Shown: one piece after another, positions 7,125-14,953 of the stretch | Layout of the letters: each line of letters opens with the position of its first letter | How positions within the stretch are numbered: position 1 is the stretch's first letter | DNA from: M3007 sp964646615 | GTDB taxonomy: Bacteria > Bacteroidota > Bacteroidia > Chitinophagales > Saprospiraceae | DNA: 30,461 nt | Assembly: GCA_964646615.1 (NCBI GenBank) | Contig: CAZYEV010000089.1 | Span: forward strand, 1-30,461 | Direction of reading: 5' to 3' | The notes under the pieces: generated by a model | Told to the model about the DNA's origin: nothing | The model's input: only the letters and a program-made list of their open reading frames with translations | Databases searched by the model: none | Made by a program: the position numbers and the translations under genes

Positions 7125-10100
7125 CTAACGTTGGATAGAGATGGCCACCGGCACGACGCTCTCGCCGCGACGCACCAGCAGGGTGTAGCGGCCACCGGGC
7201 AAGTCGGGCAGGTCGAAGCGCTGCTTCAACTCACCGGCACTAAAGTCTGCCCGGCTCTGATGGAGCAGGCGACCGGTAGCGTCCACGAGCACGAAGGCGA
7301 CTTCTGCCGTCGGTTCGCCGCGCATTTCTAAGGTGAAGCGCCCTGTGCTGGGGTTCGGATACAGCGTCAGTGCCTGCAGCCAGGCGGCGTCGCGCACACC
7401 GGAGGTGAGTACGATGGTCTTTTGCAACGTGGCTGCGCCGCAGTTGTTGAGCACCGTCAGGCTGACCGTGTACGTGCCCGGGCTGGCGTACGTGTGCGTC
7501 GGGTTGGCCTCGTTACTCGTGGTGCCATCGCCAAAGTTCCAGGTGTACGATGTGCCGTTTTGCGATTGGTTGTTAAACTTTACCGTCAGGTTAGTGGCCG
7601 TGTAATCGAAGGCTGCTGCCGGCAGGGCCAGCACCTCTATCAGGCTCTGCTGCGTGAGGGTATCCGCCCCGTATGCGTTGGTAACAATCAAGGTTACGGG
7701 ATAGACGCCGGGCGTCATGTACGTAACGGTTGGGTTCTGTGCTGTGGATACCGCCGGATTGCCGCCCGGGAACGACCAGTTCCAGGCGATGGGGTTGCCC
7801 ACCGATTGGTCGGTAAACTGCACCGTGAAGGGCATGCACCCTTGCGTGGCGCTGGGCTTGAAGCCGGCAATGGGCGCGGCACCCTGGATTTCCACCTGGG
7901 TGCTGAACTCAACGCTGCCACAGGCATTTTCGGCGCGCAGCGTAACGGTATAAGCGCCCGGCTGCGCATAGGTATGCGTCGGGTTTGTTTCGTTGCTCGT
8001 GTTGCCGTCGCCAAAGTTCCAATGGAAGCTGGTCGCATTTTGCGAAGTGTTGGTCAGCACAATGCCCAGGCCTGCCTGCTGTACGGTGAAGCCCGCTGTG
8101 GGCGGCCCTTGCACGGCGATGGTCATTGTGCTGGTGCTGCTGCCGGCGGCGTTGCTGGCCACCAGCGTAACGGTGTAGGTGCCCGGGTCTTTGAACACCA
8201 CCGTCGGGTTGCTCTCGGTGCTGCTCGTCGGCGTGCCGCCTTCAAACGTCCAGTTAAACTCAGTGGCGTCAGCGCTGGACTGGTTCGTAAACGTTACCGT
8301 CAGCGGCGCGCAACCGCTCGTAGTGCTGGCGCTAAACGAAGCCGTAGGCGGCAGCAGGATGGTTACCGTTTGCGTGCTTGTCGTCGTGCCGCAGGCGTTG
8401 CTGGCCGTCAGCACCACGGTGTAAGTGCCGCTGGCGGCGTAGGTGTGCGACGGGTTTTCTGCCGTGCTGCCGTTGCCATCGCCGAAGTCCCAGCTGTACG
8501 AAGTTGCACCGCCCGATTGGTTGGTAAAGCTGGCTGTTGGACCCGAAACGCTGGCCTCGAAGGCGGCCGCTGGCAGGCCGAGTACGATGATGAAATCTTC
8601 CTGTTCCGTAGTGCTGCTGCCGGCGCTATTGCTCACCGTCAGCGTAACGGAATAAACGCCCGGGTTGTCGTAGGTAACCGTCGGGTTTTGCTCGGTGGAC
8701 GACGAGGGCGTGCCGCCCGGGAACTCCCACAGGAACTCTACGGCATTAGCCGACGAGGCGTTGGTAAATTGCACCGTCAGCGGCCCGCAGCCGCTCATCG
8801 GGCTGGCCGTAAAGCCGGCTACAGGCGGCGTAACGATGGTAATCGTTTGTGTGAACGTGTCGGCGTTGCAGGAGTTAGCGGCAATCAGCGTAACGGTGTA
8901 AGTGCCGTCCTGCGCATACGTGTGCGTGGGGTTGGCCTGGTTGCTGGTGTTGCCGTCGCCGAAGTGCCACAGGAACGTGTTGGCGTTGGACGACGTGTTC
9001 TGGAAGGATGCGGTGGCACCGTTTACCGTGCTGGTGAACGATGCCGTGGCGTCCACAAACACCTGGATGTAGTTCGTCTGCGTGAGCGTGTCGCTTCCCT
9101 GAGCGTTGGAAACGATAAGCGTAACCGAATACTGGCCTGAAGCGGAGTACGTAACAACCGGGTTTTGCTCGGTGGACGACGAAGGCGTACCGCCGGGGAA
9201 GAACCACTGGAAGCCAGTCGTATTGTTCGACGACGTGCTGGTGAATTGCACCGTCAGCGGCCCACAGTCGGCCGTAGGCGAGGCCGTAAATCCGGCCACA
9301 GGCGGCGTGGCAATGGTTACCGTTTGGGTAGAGGTGCTGGTGCCGCAGGGGCCGGTAGCCGTCAGCGTTACCGTGTAGGTGCCGTCGTTGGCATACGTGT
9401 GCGTCGGGTTCTGTTCGGTACTGCTGTTGCCGTCGCCAAAGTCCCAGTTGTAAGTGGTGGCATTGGCCGAGCTGTTCGTGAACGTAGCGCTGGCGCCACT
9501 TACGGCGACCGAGAAGCCCGCCACCGGCGGCGGCGCTACCGTGATGAGGTTGGTTTGCGTGAGCGTATCGCTGCCAGCAGCGTTGGAGACGATGAGCGTT
9601 ACCGAATAGGTTCCCACAGCATTGTAGGTTACCGTCGGGTTCTGCGCCGTCGAGGTGTCAGGCGTTCCGCCTGGGAATTCCCAATAGAAAGAAGCACTGT
9701 TGGACGACGAGGTGCTGGTAAACTGTACCGTCAACGGGCCGCAGCCGCTCGTTGGGCTGGCCGTAAAGCCGGCGGTGGGCGGTGTAACAATGGTTACCGT
9801 CTGCTCAAAAGTATCCACACCGCAAGGGCCAGTGGCGATGAGTCTCACTGTGTAAACGCCGTTCTGCGCATAGGTGTGTACCGGATTTTGCTCTGTGCTG
9901 CCGTTGCCATCGCCGAAGTTCCAGGCATAATTGTTCGCGTTTTGCGACGTATTGTTGAACGTCGCCACGAAGCCGTTCGTCGTTGCGGAGAAGGCGGCTG
10001 CAGGCGGTGGACCTACGGTGATGAGGTTCGTCTGCGTCAGCGTATCGCTGCCAGCAGCGTTCGAGACGATAAGCGTTGCCGAATAAGTACCTGGCGCTGT

Positions 10101-12902
10101 GTACATTACCGTCGGATTTTGCGCCGTCGAGGTATCGGGCGCACCGCCCGGGAACGACCACTGGAATGAGGTGCTATTGGCCGAAGAGGTGCTGGTGAAC
10201 TGCACCGTCAGCGGACCGCAGCCGCTCGTCGGGCTGGCCGTAAAGCCGGCGGTGGGCGGTGTAACAATGGTTACCGTTTGCTCGATGGTGTCCACACCGC
10301 ACGGGCCGGTAGCGATGAGCCTTACCGTGTAGACGCCGTCCTGCGCATACGTATGCACCGGGTTTTGCGCTGTGCTGTTGTTGCCATCGCCGAAGTTCCA
10401 GGCGTAGCTGTTTGCGTTTTGCGACGTATTGTTGAACGTTGCCTCAAAACCGTTCGTCGTTGCCGAAAAGCCTGCGTTAGGTGGCGGCGTAACCTGGATG
10501 AAATTGTTTTGCGTCAGCGTATGCGAGCCTAACGGGTTGGTCACGGTGAGTGTTACATTGTAGTTGCCCGGCGCGTTGTAGATAACGGTTGGGTTTTGAG
10601 CCGACGACGTGTCGGGCGTCCCTCCTGGGAATTGCCAGGCATACGACGTTGGGTTACCCAGTGACGTGCTGGTGAATTGCACTGTCAGCGGCCCGCAGCC
10701 CGAAGTGGGCGAAGCCGTAAAGCTGGCTAACGGCGGACCAACTACCGTAACCGTCTTGGTGGAGGTATTGCTCCCGCAGGCGTTAGTGGCCGTGAGCGTT
10801 ACCGTGTAAGTGCCGCTTTGGGCATAGGTATGCACCGGATTTTGTGCTGTGCTGGTGTTGCCATCGCCAAAGTTCCACAGGAACGTATTCGCCCCTTGCG
10901 AGGTATTGTTGAACGTTACCTTTAGTGTGTCCACCGTGAAGTTGAAGTTCGACGATGGGATATTCTGCACCGTGATGTAGTTCGTTTTAGTGATCTGGCT
11001 CGTACCCGATGAGTTGATGGCCGTAAGCGTTACCGAATATGTGCCCGAGACCTGGTAGGATACAATGGGGTTCTTCAGGTTAGAACTGGCCGGCGCACCT
11101 CCCGGGAATTGCCAGATGAACGACGTAGCATTCGACGAGGACTCGTTGGTAAATTGCACTACCAACGGCGCGCACCCAGCCGTGGGGTCAGCCGAAAAGT
11201 CGGCCGTGGGCACCGTGTTGATAACTACCGTGCGAACTGCCGTGCCACAGTCGTTGCTGACCGTCAGCGTTACGGTGTAGATGCCTGCTTGCGGATAGGT
11301 GTAGGTCGGATTTTCCTCATTACTGGTGCCGCCGTCGCCGAAGTCCCAGCTGAACGAAGTGGCATTTTGCGATGTGCTGGTGAAGTTGTACGTCAGGCCG
11401 TTGAACGTAAATGTGAAGTTAGCCGTCGGCGTTGGCCGGATCAGCACCGGCTTGGTTATCGAGTTGGTGCCCCCCGGGCCGCTCACCGTGAGCACGACGT
11501 TATACGTACCGGCAGTGCTCCAGGTAACCACCGGGTTCTGCTGGGTGGACGACGCCGGCGAGCCTCCCGGAAACACCCAGTTGCGCGCGGTAACGTTGCC
11601 ACTGGACTGGTCGGTGAATTGCACTTGCTGTAGGCGGCAAGCCGGGTTGGGCGACCAGTCGAAGTTAGCCGTCAGCGGCTGGTTGGCGCCACAAGGCTGG
11701 AAGCAACCCGCGTTGATGCGGTTAGTGATATAGTTGCTAATGACGTTTGTGGAGTTGTTGCTCCAGATGTTCGACGTCGTTACAAAGGGGCACATGATGT
11801 AATTCGTTGGGCAGCTGCCCCCGCCTACCGGGTCGTGGTTGGCCGACATGTTGTGCCCGATCTCGTGCGACGTCAAACAGCGCAGCAGTTCGGAGTTGTT
11901 GGAGAAGTCCTGCAGGCAGTGGTACTTGTTTGAGTTGCACATGCCGTTGAGGTAGGCGATGCCGATGGTACTGCCGTTGAAGTCTCGGTTCGTCCAAAGC
12001 TCACCGTTGTCAAACGGGACACCGAAGCCATTGGCATTGCCCCAGTTGCGGAAAGATGCCAGCAGCTCAGCCGCGTCATTGGAGTTGGTCCAGGGGTCGT
12101 TGCCCGTTACTACGAATTGCGTAACGATAACGAACTGGATATCGTGGTTGAAAACACCCGTGTAGTCGCCCTGCACGTTGTTGATGATGCCGATATTGCG
12201 CGACTCCACCGCTCCCACAGAGCCGTACTTGTTGAACATGGACTTGTCGGAAGCGATTGCCAGTTCAATTTCATAACAACCCGAAGCTTCCGGGGCATCG
12301 TCTTTCTTCTTTTCGAGGTACTGCTCGTGCTCTTCAGCCGCCAGCAGCATGCAATCGCCGTGGTCGTGATCGTGGTCTCGGATGACCGCACTCATTGGGT
12401 ACACCAGAAAGAGATCGCGCTGAGCATCCGATTGGTGGTACCACAGCGGCTCGATGTAATAGCGCTCGCCGGCCGACTCCACGAAGCCGTAGAGGAAATC
12501 CCGGTCCACTGTCAGGCGCACTTTTCCGGCGTTCTTCATTTCATAGCCCCAAAAAGCGATGTCGCGCCGACGCCGGTGCATTTCCGTACCGTTCTCCGTG
12601 GCTACCTGCAAAAAGTAACCCGGCGCCAGCAACCGGCTGGGCTGCAGCTGAAGCGGCCATTCGTAGCGGTCGCCCAAACGCAACGTAAACGAAGCATTCT
12701 CCGGCGACTCCGTCAGCAACTGCTGAACAGCCATCGGGTTGATGCGATACACCTGCCACTCTCGCAGCGCCAGATGAACACCTATCGGCACCGATACCTG
12801 TTGTTCCAGGCCCGTAATGGTTTGGGCCTTCAGCATAGGCGAAAACAGCACCGGCAGCATCCACAAAAGCCACCGATGATTACGCAGTAGATAGTTGAGC
12901 AT
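7125..12902 (-). CDS. T9SS-secreted reprolysin-like metallopeptidase with 18 PKD domains
   Basis: This 1925-residue protein starts at the ATG at 12902, chosen because MLNYLLRNHRWLLWMLPVL begins a normal signal peptide; the 81 upstream in-frame codons do not look like protein. A propeptide-like region (about 30-200) ends in a His/Asp stretch with a cysteine (DHDHDHGDC, 176-184). The catalytic domain (about 205-400) carries HEIGHNMSANHD, with zinc ligands H346, H350, H356 and catalytic E347, plus a downstream NYIMCP Met-turn, as in M12B/reprolysin-like enzymes. Residues 410-1834 form 18 PKD domains alternating between a WxFPGG type and a WxFGDG type. The last 90 residues (LYPNPSTGRFTLEM...) are a T9SS sorting domain. 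The product should be exported and anchored at the cell surface or released. A U-tract hairpin terminates it. Confidence 0.93.
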   Translation of the reverse strand: MLNYLLRNHRWLLWMLPVLFSPMLKAQTITGLEQQVSVPIGVHLALREWQVYRINPMAVQQLLTESPENASFTLRLGDRYEWPLQLQPSRLLAPGYFLQVATENGTEMHRRRRDIAFWGYEMKNAGKVRLTVDRDFLYGFVESAGERYYIEPLWYHQSDAQRDLFLVYPMSAVIRDHDHDHGDCMLLAAEEHEQYLEKKKDDAPEASGCYEIELAIASDKSMFNKYGSVGAVESRNIGIINNVQGDYTGVFNHDIQFVIVTQFVVTGNDPWTNSNDAAELLASFRNWGNANGFGVPFDNGELWTNRDFNGSTIGIAYLNGMCNSNKYHCLQDFSNNSELLRCLTSHEIGHNMSANHDPVGGGSCPTNYIMCPFVTTSNIWSNNSTNVISNYITNRINAGCFQPCGANQPLTANFDWSPNPACRLQQVQFTDQSSGNVTARNWVFPGGSPASSTQQNPVVTWSTAGTYNVVLTVSGPGGTNSITKPVLIRPTPTANFTFTFNGLTYNFTSTSQNATSFSWDFGDGGTSNEENPTYTYPQAGIYTVTLTVSNDCGTAVRTVVINTVPTADFSADPTAGCAPLVVQFTNESSSNATSFIWQFPGGAPASSNLKNPIVSYQVSGTYSVTLTAINSSGTSQITKTNYITVQNIPSSNFNFTVDTLKVTFNNTSQGANTFLWNFGDGNTSTAQNPVHTYAQSGTYTVTLTATNACGSNTSTKTVTVVGPPLASFTASPTSGCGPLTVQFTSTSLGNPTSYAWQFPGGTPDTSSAQNPTVIYNAPGNYNVTLTVTNPLGSHTLTQNNFIQVTPPPNAGFSATTNGFEATFNNTSQNANSYAWNFGDGNNSTAQNPVHTYAQDGVYTVRLIATGPCGVDTIEQTVTIVTPPTAGFTASPTSGCGPLTVQFTSTSSANSTSFQWSFPGGAPDTSTAQNPTVMYTAPGTYSATLIVSNAAGSDTLTQTNLITVGPPPAAAFSATTNGFVATFNNTSQNANNYAWNFGDGNGSTEQNPVHTYAQNGVYTVRLIATGPCGVDTFEQTVTIVTPPTAGFTASPTSGCGPLTVQFTSTSSSNSASFYWEFPGGTPDTSTAQNPTVTYNAVGTYSVTLIVSNAAGSDTLTQTNLITVAPPPVAGFSVAVSGASATFTNSSANATTYNWDFGDGNSSTEQNPTHTYANDGTYTVTLTATGPCGTSTSTQTVTIATPPVAGFTASPTADCGPLTVQFTSTSSNNTTGFQWFFPGGTPSSSTEQNPVVTYSASGQYSVTLIVSNAQGSDTLTQTNYIQVFVDATASFTSTVNGATASFQNTSSNANTFLWHFGDGNTSNQANPTHTYAQDGTYTVTLIAANSCNADTFTQTITIVTPPVAGFTASPMSGCGPLTVQFTNASSANAVEFLWEFPGGTPSSSTEQNPTVTYDNPGVYSVTLTVSNSAGSSTTEQEDFIIVLGLPAAAFEASVSGPTASFTNQSGGATSYSWDFGDGNGSTAENPSHTYAASGTYTVVLTASNACGTTTSTQTVTILLPPTASFSASTTSGCAPLTVTFTNQSSADATEFNWTFEGGTPTSSTESNPTVVFKDPGTYTVTLVASNAAGSSTSTMTIAVQGPPTAGFTVQQAGLGIVLTNTSQNATSFHWNFGDGNTSNETNPTHTYAQPGAYTVTLRAENACGSVEFSTQVEIQGAAPIAGFKPSATQGCMPFTVQFTDQSVGNPIAWNWSFPGGNPAVSTAQNPTVTYMTPGVYPVTLIVTNAYGADTLTQQSLIEVLALPAAAFDYTATNLTVKFNNQSQNGTSYTWNFGDGTTSNEANPTHTYASPGTYTVSLTVLNNCGAATLQKTIVLTSGVRDAAWLQALTLYPNPSTGRFTLEMRGEPTAEVAFVLVDATGRLLHQSRADFSAGELKQRFDLPDLPGGRYTLLVRRGESVVPVAISIQR
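7403..11675 (-). repeat. Tandem array of nine two-domain PKD units
   Basis: The coding sequence repeats with a period of about 477-480 nt (159-160 codons); each unit encodes one FPGG-type and one FGDG-type PKD domain. Central units are nearly identical. For example, the stretch starting GCAGCCGCTCGT at 9741 recurs at 10218, exactly 477 nt later. This indicates recent in-frame duplication or gene conversion inside the array. Confidence 0.9.
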
Positions 12903-13225
12903 AATAAAAGAAGCGATGTTTAAAAGCCAGGGTAAATGATCATTTCGCAGAGCAGTCCACTCGGTTGTGAGGCGAAAGGCAACAGTATTGGAAGTGAAAT
13001 TGGTAACAAAATAGCTTGAAATCGGGCTGCTCTCGGCTTTTGAAACAGGCAAAGGAGGGTAAGTGCGGCAAATGCGGCGTTTCTTTGCGCGCAACGTCGT
13101 CTTTCGAGCGGCGAAAGTAGTGGATGCTCTTTTTTTCGCGCCCAAATACTCGCTAAAATGCTCGTTTCGTCAAAAGCGCGACGCTTGGGCGGCGTTCTTC
13201 CATCTGGATTATAAGATTGTCTCGT
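12903..13225. other. Divergent intergenic region, no gene seen
   Basis: About 320 nt between the divergent metallopeptidase and outer-membrane protein genes, more AT-rich than its surroundings. It must hold both promoters, but I found no exact TAnnTTTG on either strand. Open frames crossing it are upstream extensions of the real genes. Confidence 0.4.
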
Positions 13226-13819
13226 ATGAAAACCTACCACCTGATTTTGTTCACTTTGGCCTTGCTGGCCACCGCACATTCCGCCTTTGCCCAAAAAAAT
13301 CGGCGCCCCACCGAAAGTCGAACGGGAAAGGAATACTCCCTCAAGGACAACCTCTGGTACGGCGGCTTTTTTGGGCTAGGCTTCGGGGGCGGCGTGGGTT
13401 CTTCGGCTTTCGGCATCAACCTGTCGCCCATGGTGGGCTACAAAATCCTGCCTCCGCTTTCCGTGGGTCCGCGCGTTGGCGTCGGCTACACCTACCAGAA
13501 AATTCAGGGCGTACGGGCATTCAACCTATTCGATACGGAAGTAGCTGTCTTTGCACGCCTGCACGTGTTTCAGGGCTTTTTCCTCCACGGCGAAATCGGC
13601 ACCCGTTCCGACCAATACATCGAAACCAACGGAATAGACTTCACCAAGACCTCGCGTACCCGACCTCTGCAGGTGGCCGGCATCGGCTACAACTTCAGCG
13701 GTGGCCGCGGCGGCTTCGGCCAGGAAATCGCCATCCTCTACGATTTCTTTATCGGCAACGACATCAACTCCTTCGAAAACCCGTGGCAATACCGCTTTGC
13801 CATTACCTACGGCTTCTGA
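13226..13819 (+). CDS. Small outer-membrane β-barrel protein
   Basis: About 197 residues starting at MKTYHLILFTLALLATAHSA, a clear signal peptide ending SAFAQ. An in-frame TTG three codons earlier is a weaker choice. The mature part alternates short aromatic and glycine-rich strands (GGFFGLGFGGG, PRVGVGYTY, FFLHGEIGT) and ends WQYRFAITYGF, with the terminal Phe typical of outer-membrane barrels recognised by the BAM complex. I do not recognise a specific family. The stop codon lies 4 nt before the GTG of recF, so the two are probably co-transcribed although functionally unrelated. Confidence 0.75.
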   Translation: MKTYHLILFTLALLATAHSAFAQKNRRPTESRTGKEYSLKDNLWYGGFFGLGFGGGVGSSAFGINLSPMVGYKILPPLSVGPRVGVGYTYQKIQGVRAFNLFDTEVAVFARLHVFQGFFLHGEIGTRSDQYIETNGIDFTKTSRTRPLQVAGIGYNFSGGRGGFGQEIAILYDFFIGNDINSFENPWQYRFAITYGF

Positions 13820-13823
13820 ACGG

Positions 13824-14945
13824 GTGAGTGCACTCTTTTTGAAAACGCTGCAGCTGACGCACTTCAAAAATTACACCCGGCACCGCGTCGAGTTGTCGCC
13901 TCGTCTCAACGGCTTTGTCGGCCCCAACGGCACGGGCAAAACCAACCTGCTCGAAGCCGTACATGTCCTTTGCCTGACGCGCAGCCACCGGGGCCTGTCC
14001 GACAGATATATGGTGCAGCACGGCGCTCAAGGCTACCGCATCGAAGGCCACTTTGAGCGAGAGGGAGAAACCGAGCGCATCGTCGTCCGGTATGACGGCC
14101 AGCGCAAGGAAGTAGAGCGAAACGGCGCGCCCTTCCCACGACTCATGGACTACATCGGGCGCTTCCCGGTCGTCATGGTCTCGCCCGACGATGTTGCCCT
14201 CATCCAGGAAGGCAGCGAAGAACGTCGGCGCTTCCTCGATGCCACACTGTCGCAATTGTCGCCCGCTTACCTGAGCCAGCTCACGGTGTACACCTCGCTG
14301 CTCAAACAGCGCAATGCCCTGCTCAAGACCTTCGCCGAACAGCGCCGCTTCGATGTCCTCTTGCTCGAAACCTTCGACCAACAGATGGCCGGCCCGGCCG
14401 CCGCTCTGTGGAAAATGCGCCGCACCTTCGTCGCCGAATTGGCGCCGCTCTTTCAGGAAATCTACGCCGAAATCGCCGGCCTCAGCGAACCCGTCGCCCT
14501 TCAGCTGGAACAGGGCAGCGACTCCGACGACCTCATCGCCGAACTCATCGCCTACCGCGACCGCGACCGCACGCTGGAGCGCACCTCTGTCGGCCCACAC
14601 CGCGACGACCTGAACCTTACTCTGCGCGGTTATCCGGTCAAGAAATACGCCTCGCAAGGCCAACTTAAATCCTTCCTGCTGGCCTTGCGCTTAGCCCAGT
14701 ACGAAACACTCCGACAGGCCAAAGGCACGGCTCCGCTGCTGTTGCTCGACGATATCTTCGACAAATTAGACGAGCAGCGCGTCCAGCAACTCATTGCCTT
14801 GCTCTGGAAGCGCCAATTCGGGCAAATCTTCCTCACCGACACCCATCGCCAACGCTTAGAGAGCGTAGTGAAGGCCTTCGGAACGGAATACCACATCCAC
14901 ACCGTTGGCACACAGGTCGAAGACAATCCGCCAGATGCACCCTAA
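13824..14945 (+). CDS. recF: DNA replication and repair protein RecF
   Basis: This 373-residue SMC-like ATPase loads RecA at gaps in single-stranded DNA together with RecO and RecR. The N-terminus LKTLQLTHFKNYTRH is characteristic of RecF. Walker A is GPNGTGKT (33-40), the ABC-type signature region reads YASQGQLKSFLLALRLAQ, and Walker B is LLLLDDIFDKLD, followed by the switch IFLTDT. I chose the GTG at 13824, which gives normal family length; the TTG at 13839 is an alternative, and the longer open frame upstream overlaps the previous gene. It is not beside dnaA, dnaN or gyrB here, which is common in Bacteroidota. It converges on the subtilase gene with 8 nt between stop codons. Confidence 0.95.
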   Translation: MSALFLKTLQLTHFKNYTRHRVELSPRLNGFVGPNGTGKTNLLEAVHVLCLTRSHRGLSDRYMVQHGAQGYRIEGHFEREGETERIVVRYDGQRKEVERNGAPFPRLMDYIGRFPVVMVSPDDVALIQEGSEERRRFLDATLSQLSPAYLSQLTVYTSLLKQRNALLKTFAEQRRFDVLLLETFDQQMAGPAAALWKMRRTFVAELAPLFQEIYAEIAGLSEPVALQLEQGSDSDDLIAELIAYRDRDRTLERTSVGPHRDDLNLTLRGYPVKKYASQGQLKSFLLALRLAQYETLRQAKGTAPLLLLDDIFDKLDEQRVQQLIALLWKRQFGQIFLTDTHRQRLESVVKAFGTEYHIHTVGTQVEDNPPDAP

Positions 14946-14953
14946 AGGCGACC

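Noticed and set aside
7422..10169. Long plus-strand open frames opposite the PKD array (up to 572 codons)
   Set aside because: They are antisense shadows of a GC-rich repetitive coding sequence: Arg-, Gly- and Val-rich translations that repeat with the same 477-nt period and contain no recognisable domain.
7403..11675. Periodic repeat as a CRISPR or satellite array
   Set aside because: The period is about 477 nt, a multiple of three, and the repeats translate into clear PKD domains.
12903..13145. 81-codon N-terminal extension of the PKD metallopeptidase
   Set aside because: The extension precedes a complete signal peptide and would prevent export; the ATG at 12902 is the better start.
13701..13823. 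Longer recF frame beginning inside the upstream gene
   Set aside because: Those 41 codons overlap the barrel gene and are absent from normal RecF proteins, which begin near LKTLQLTHFKNY.
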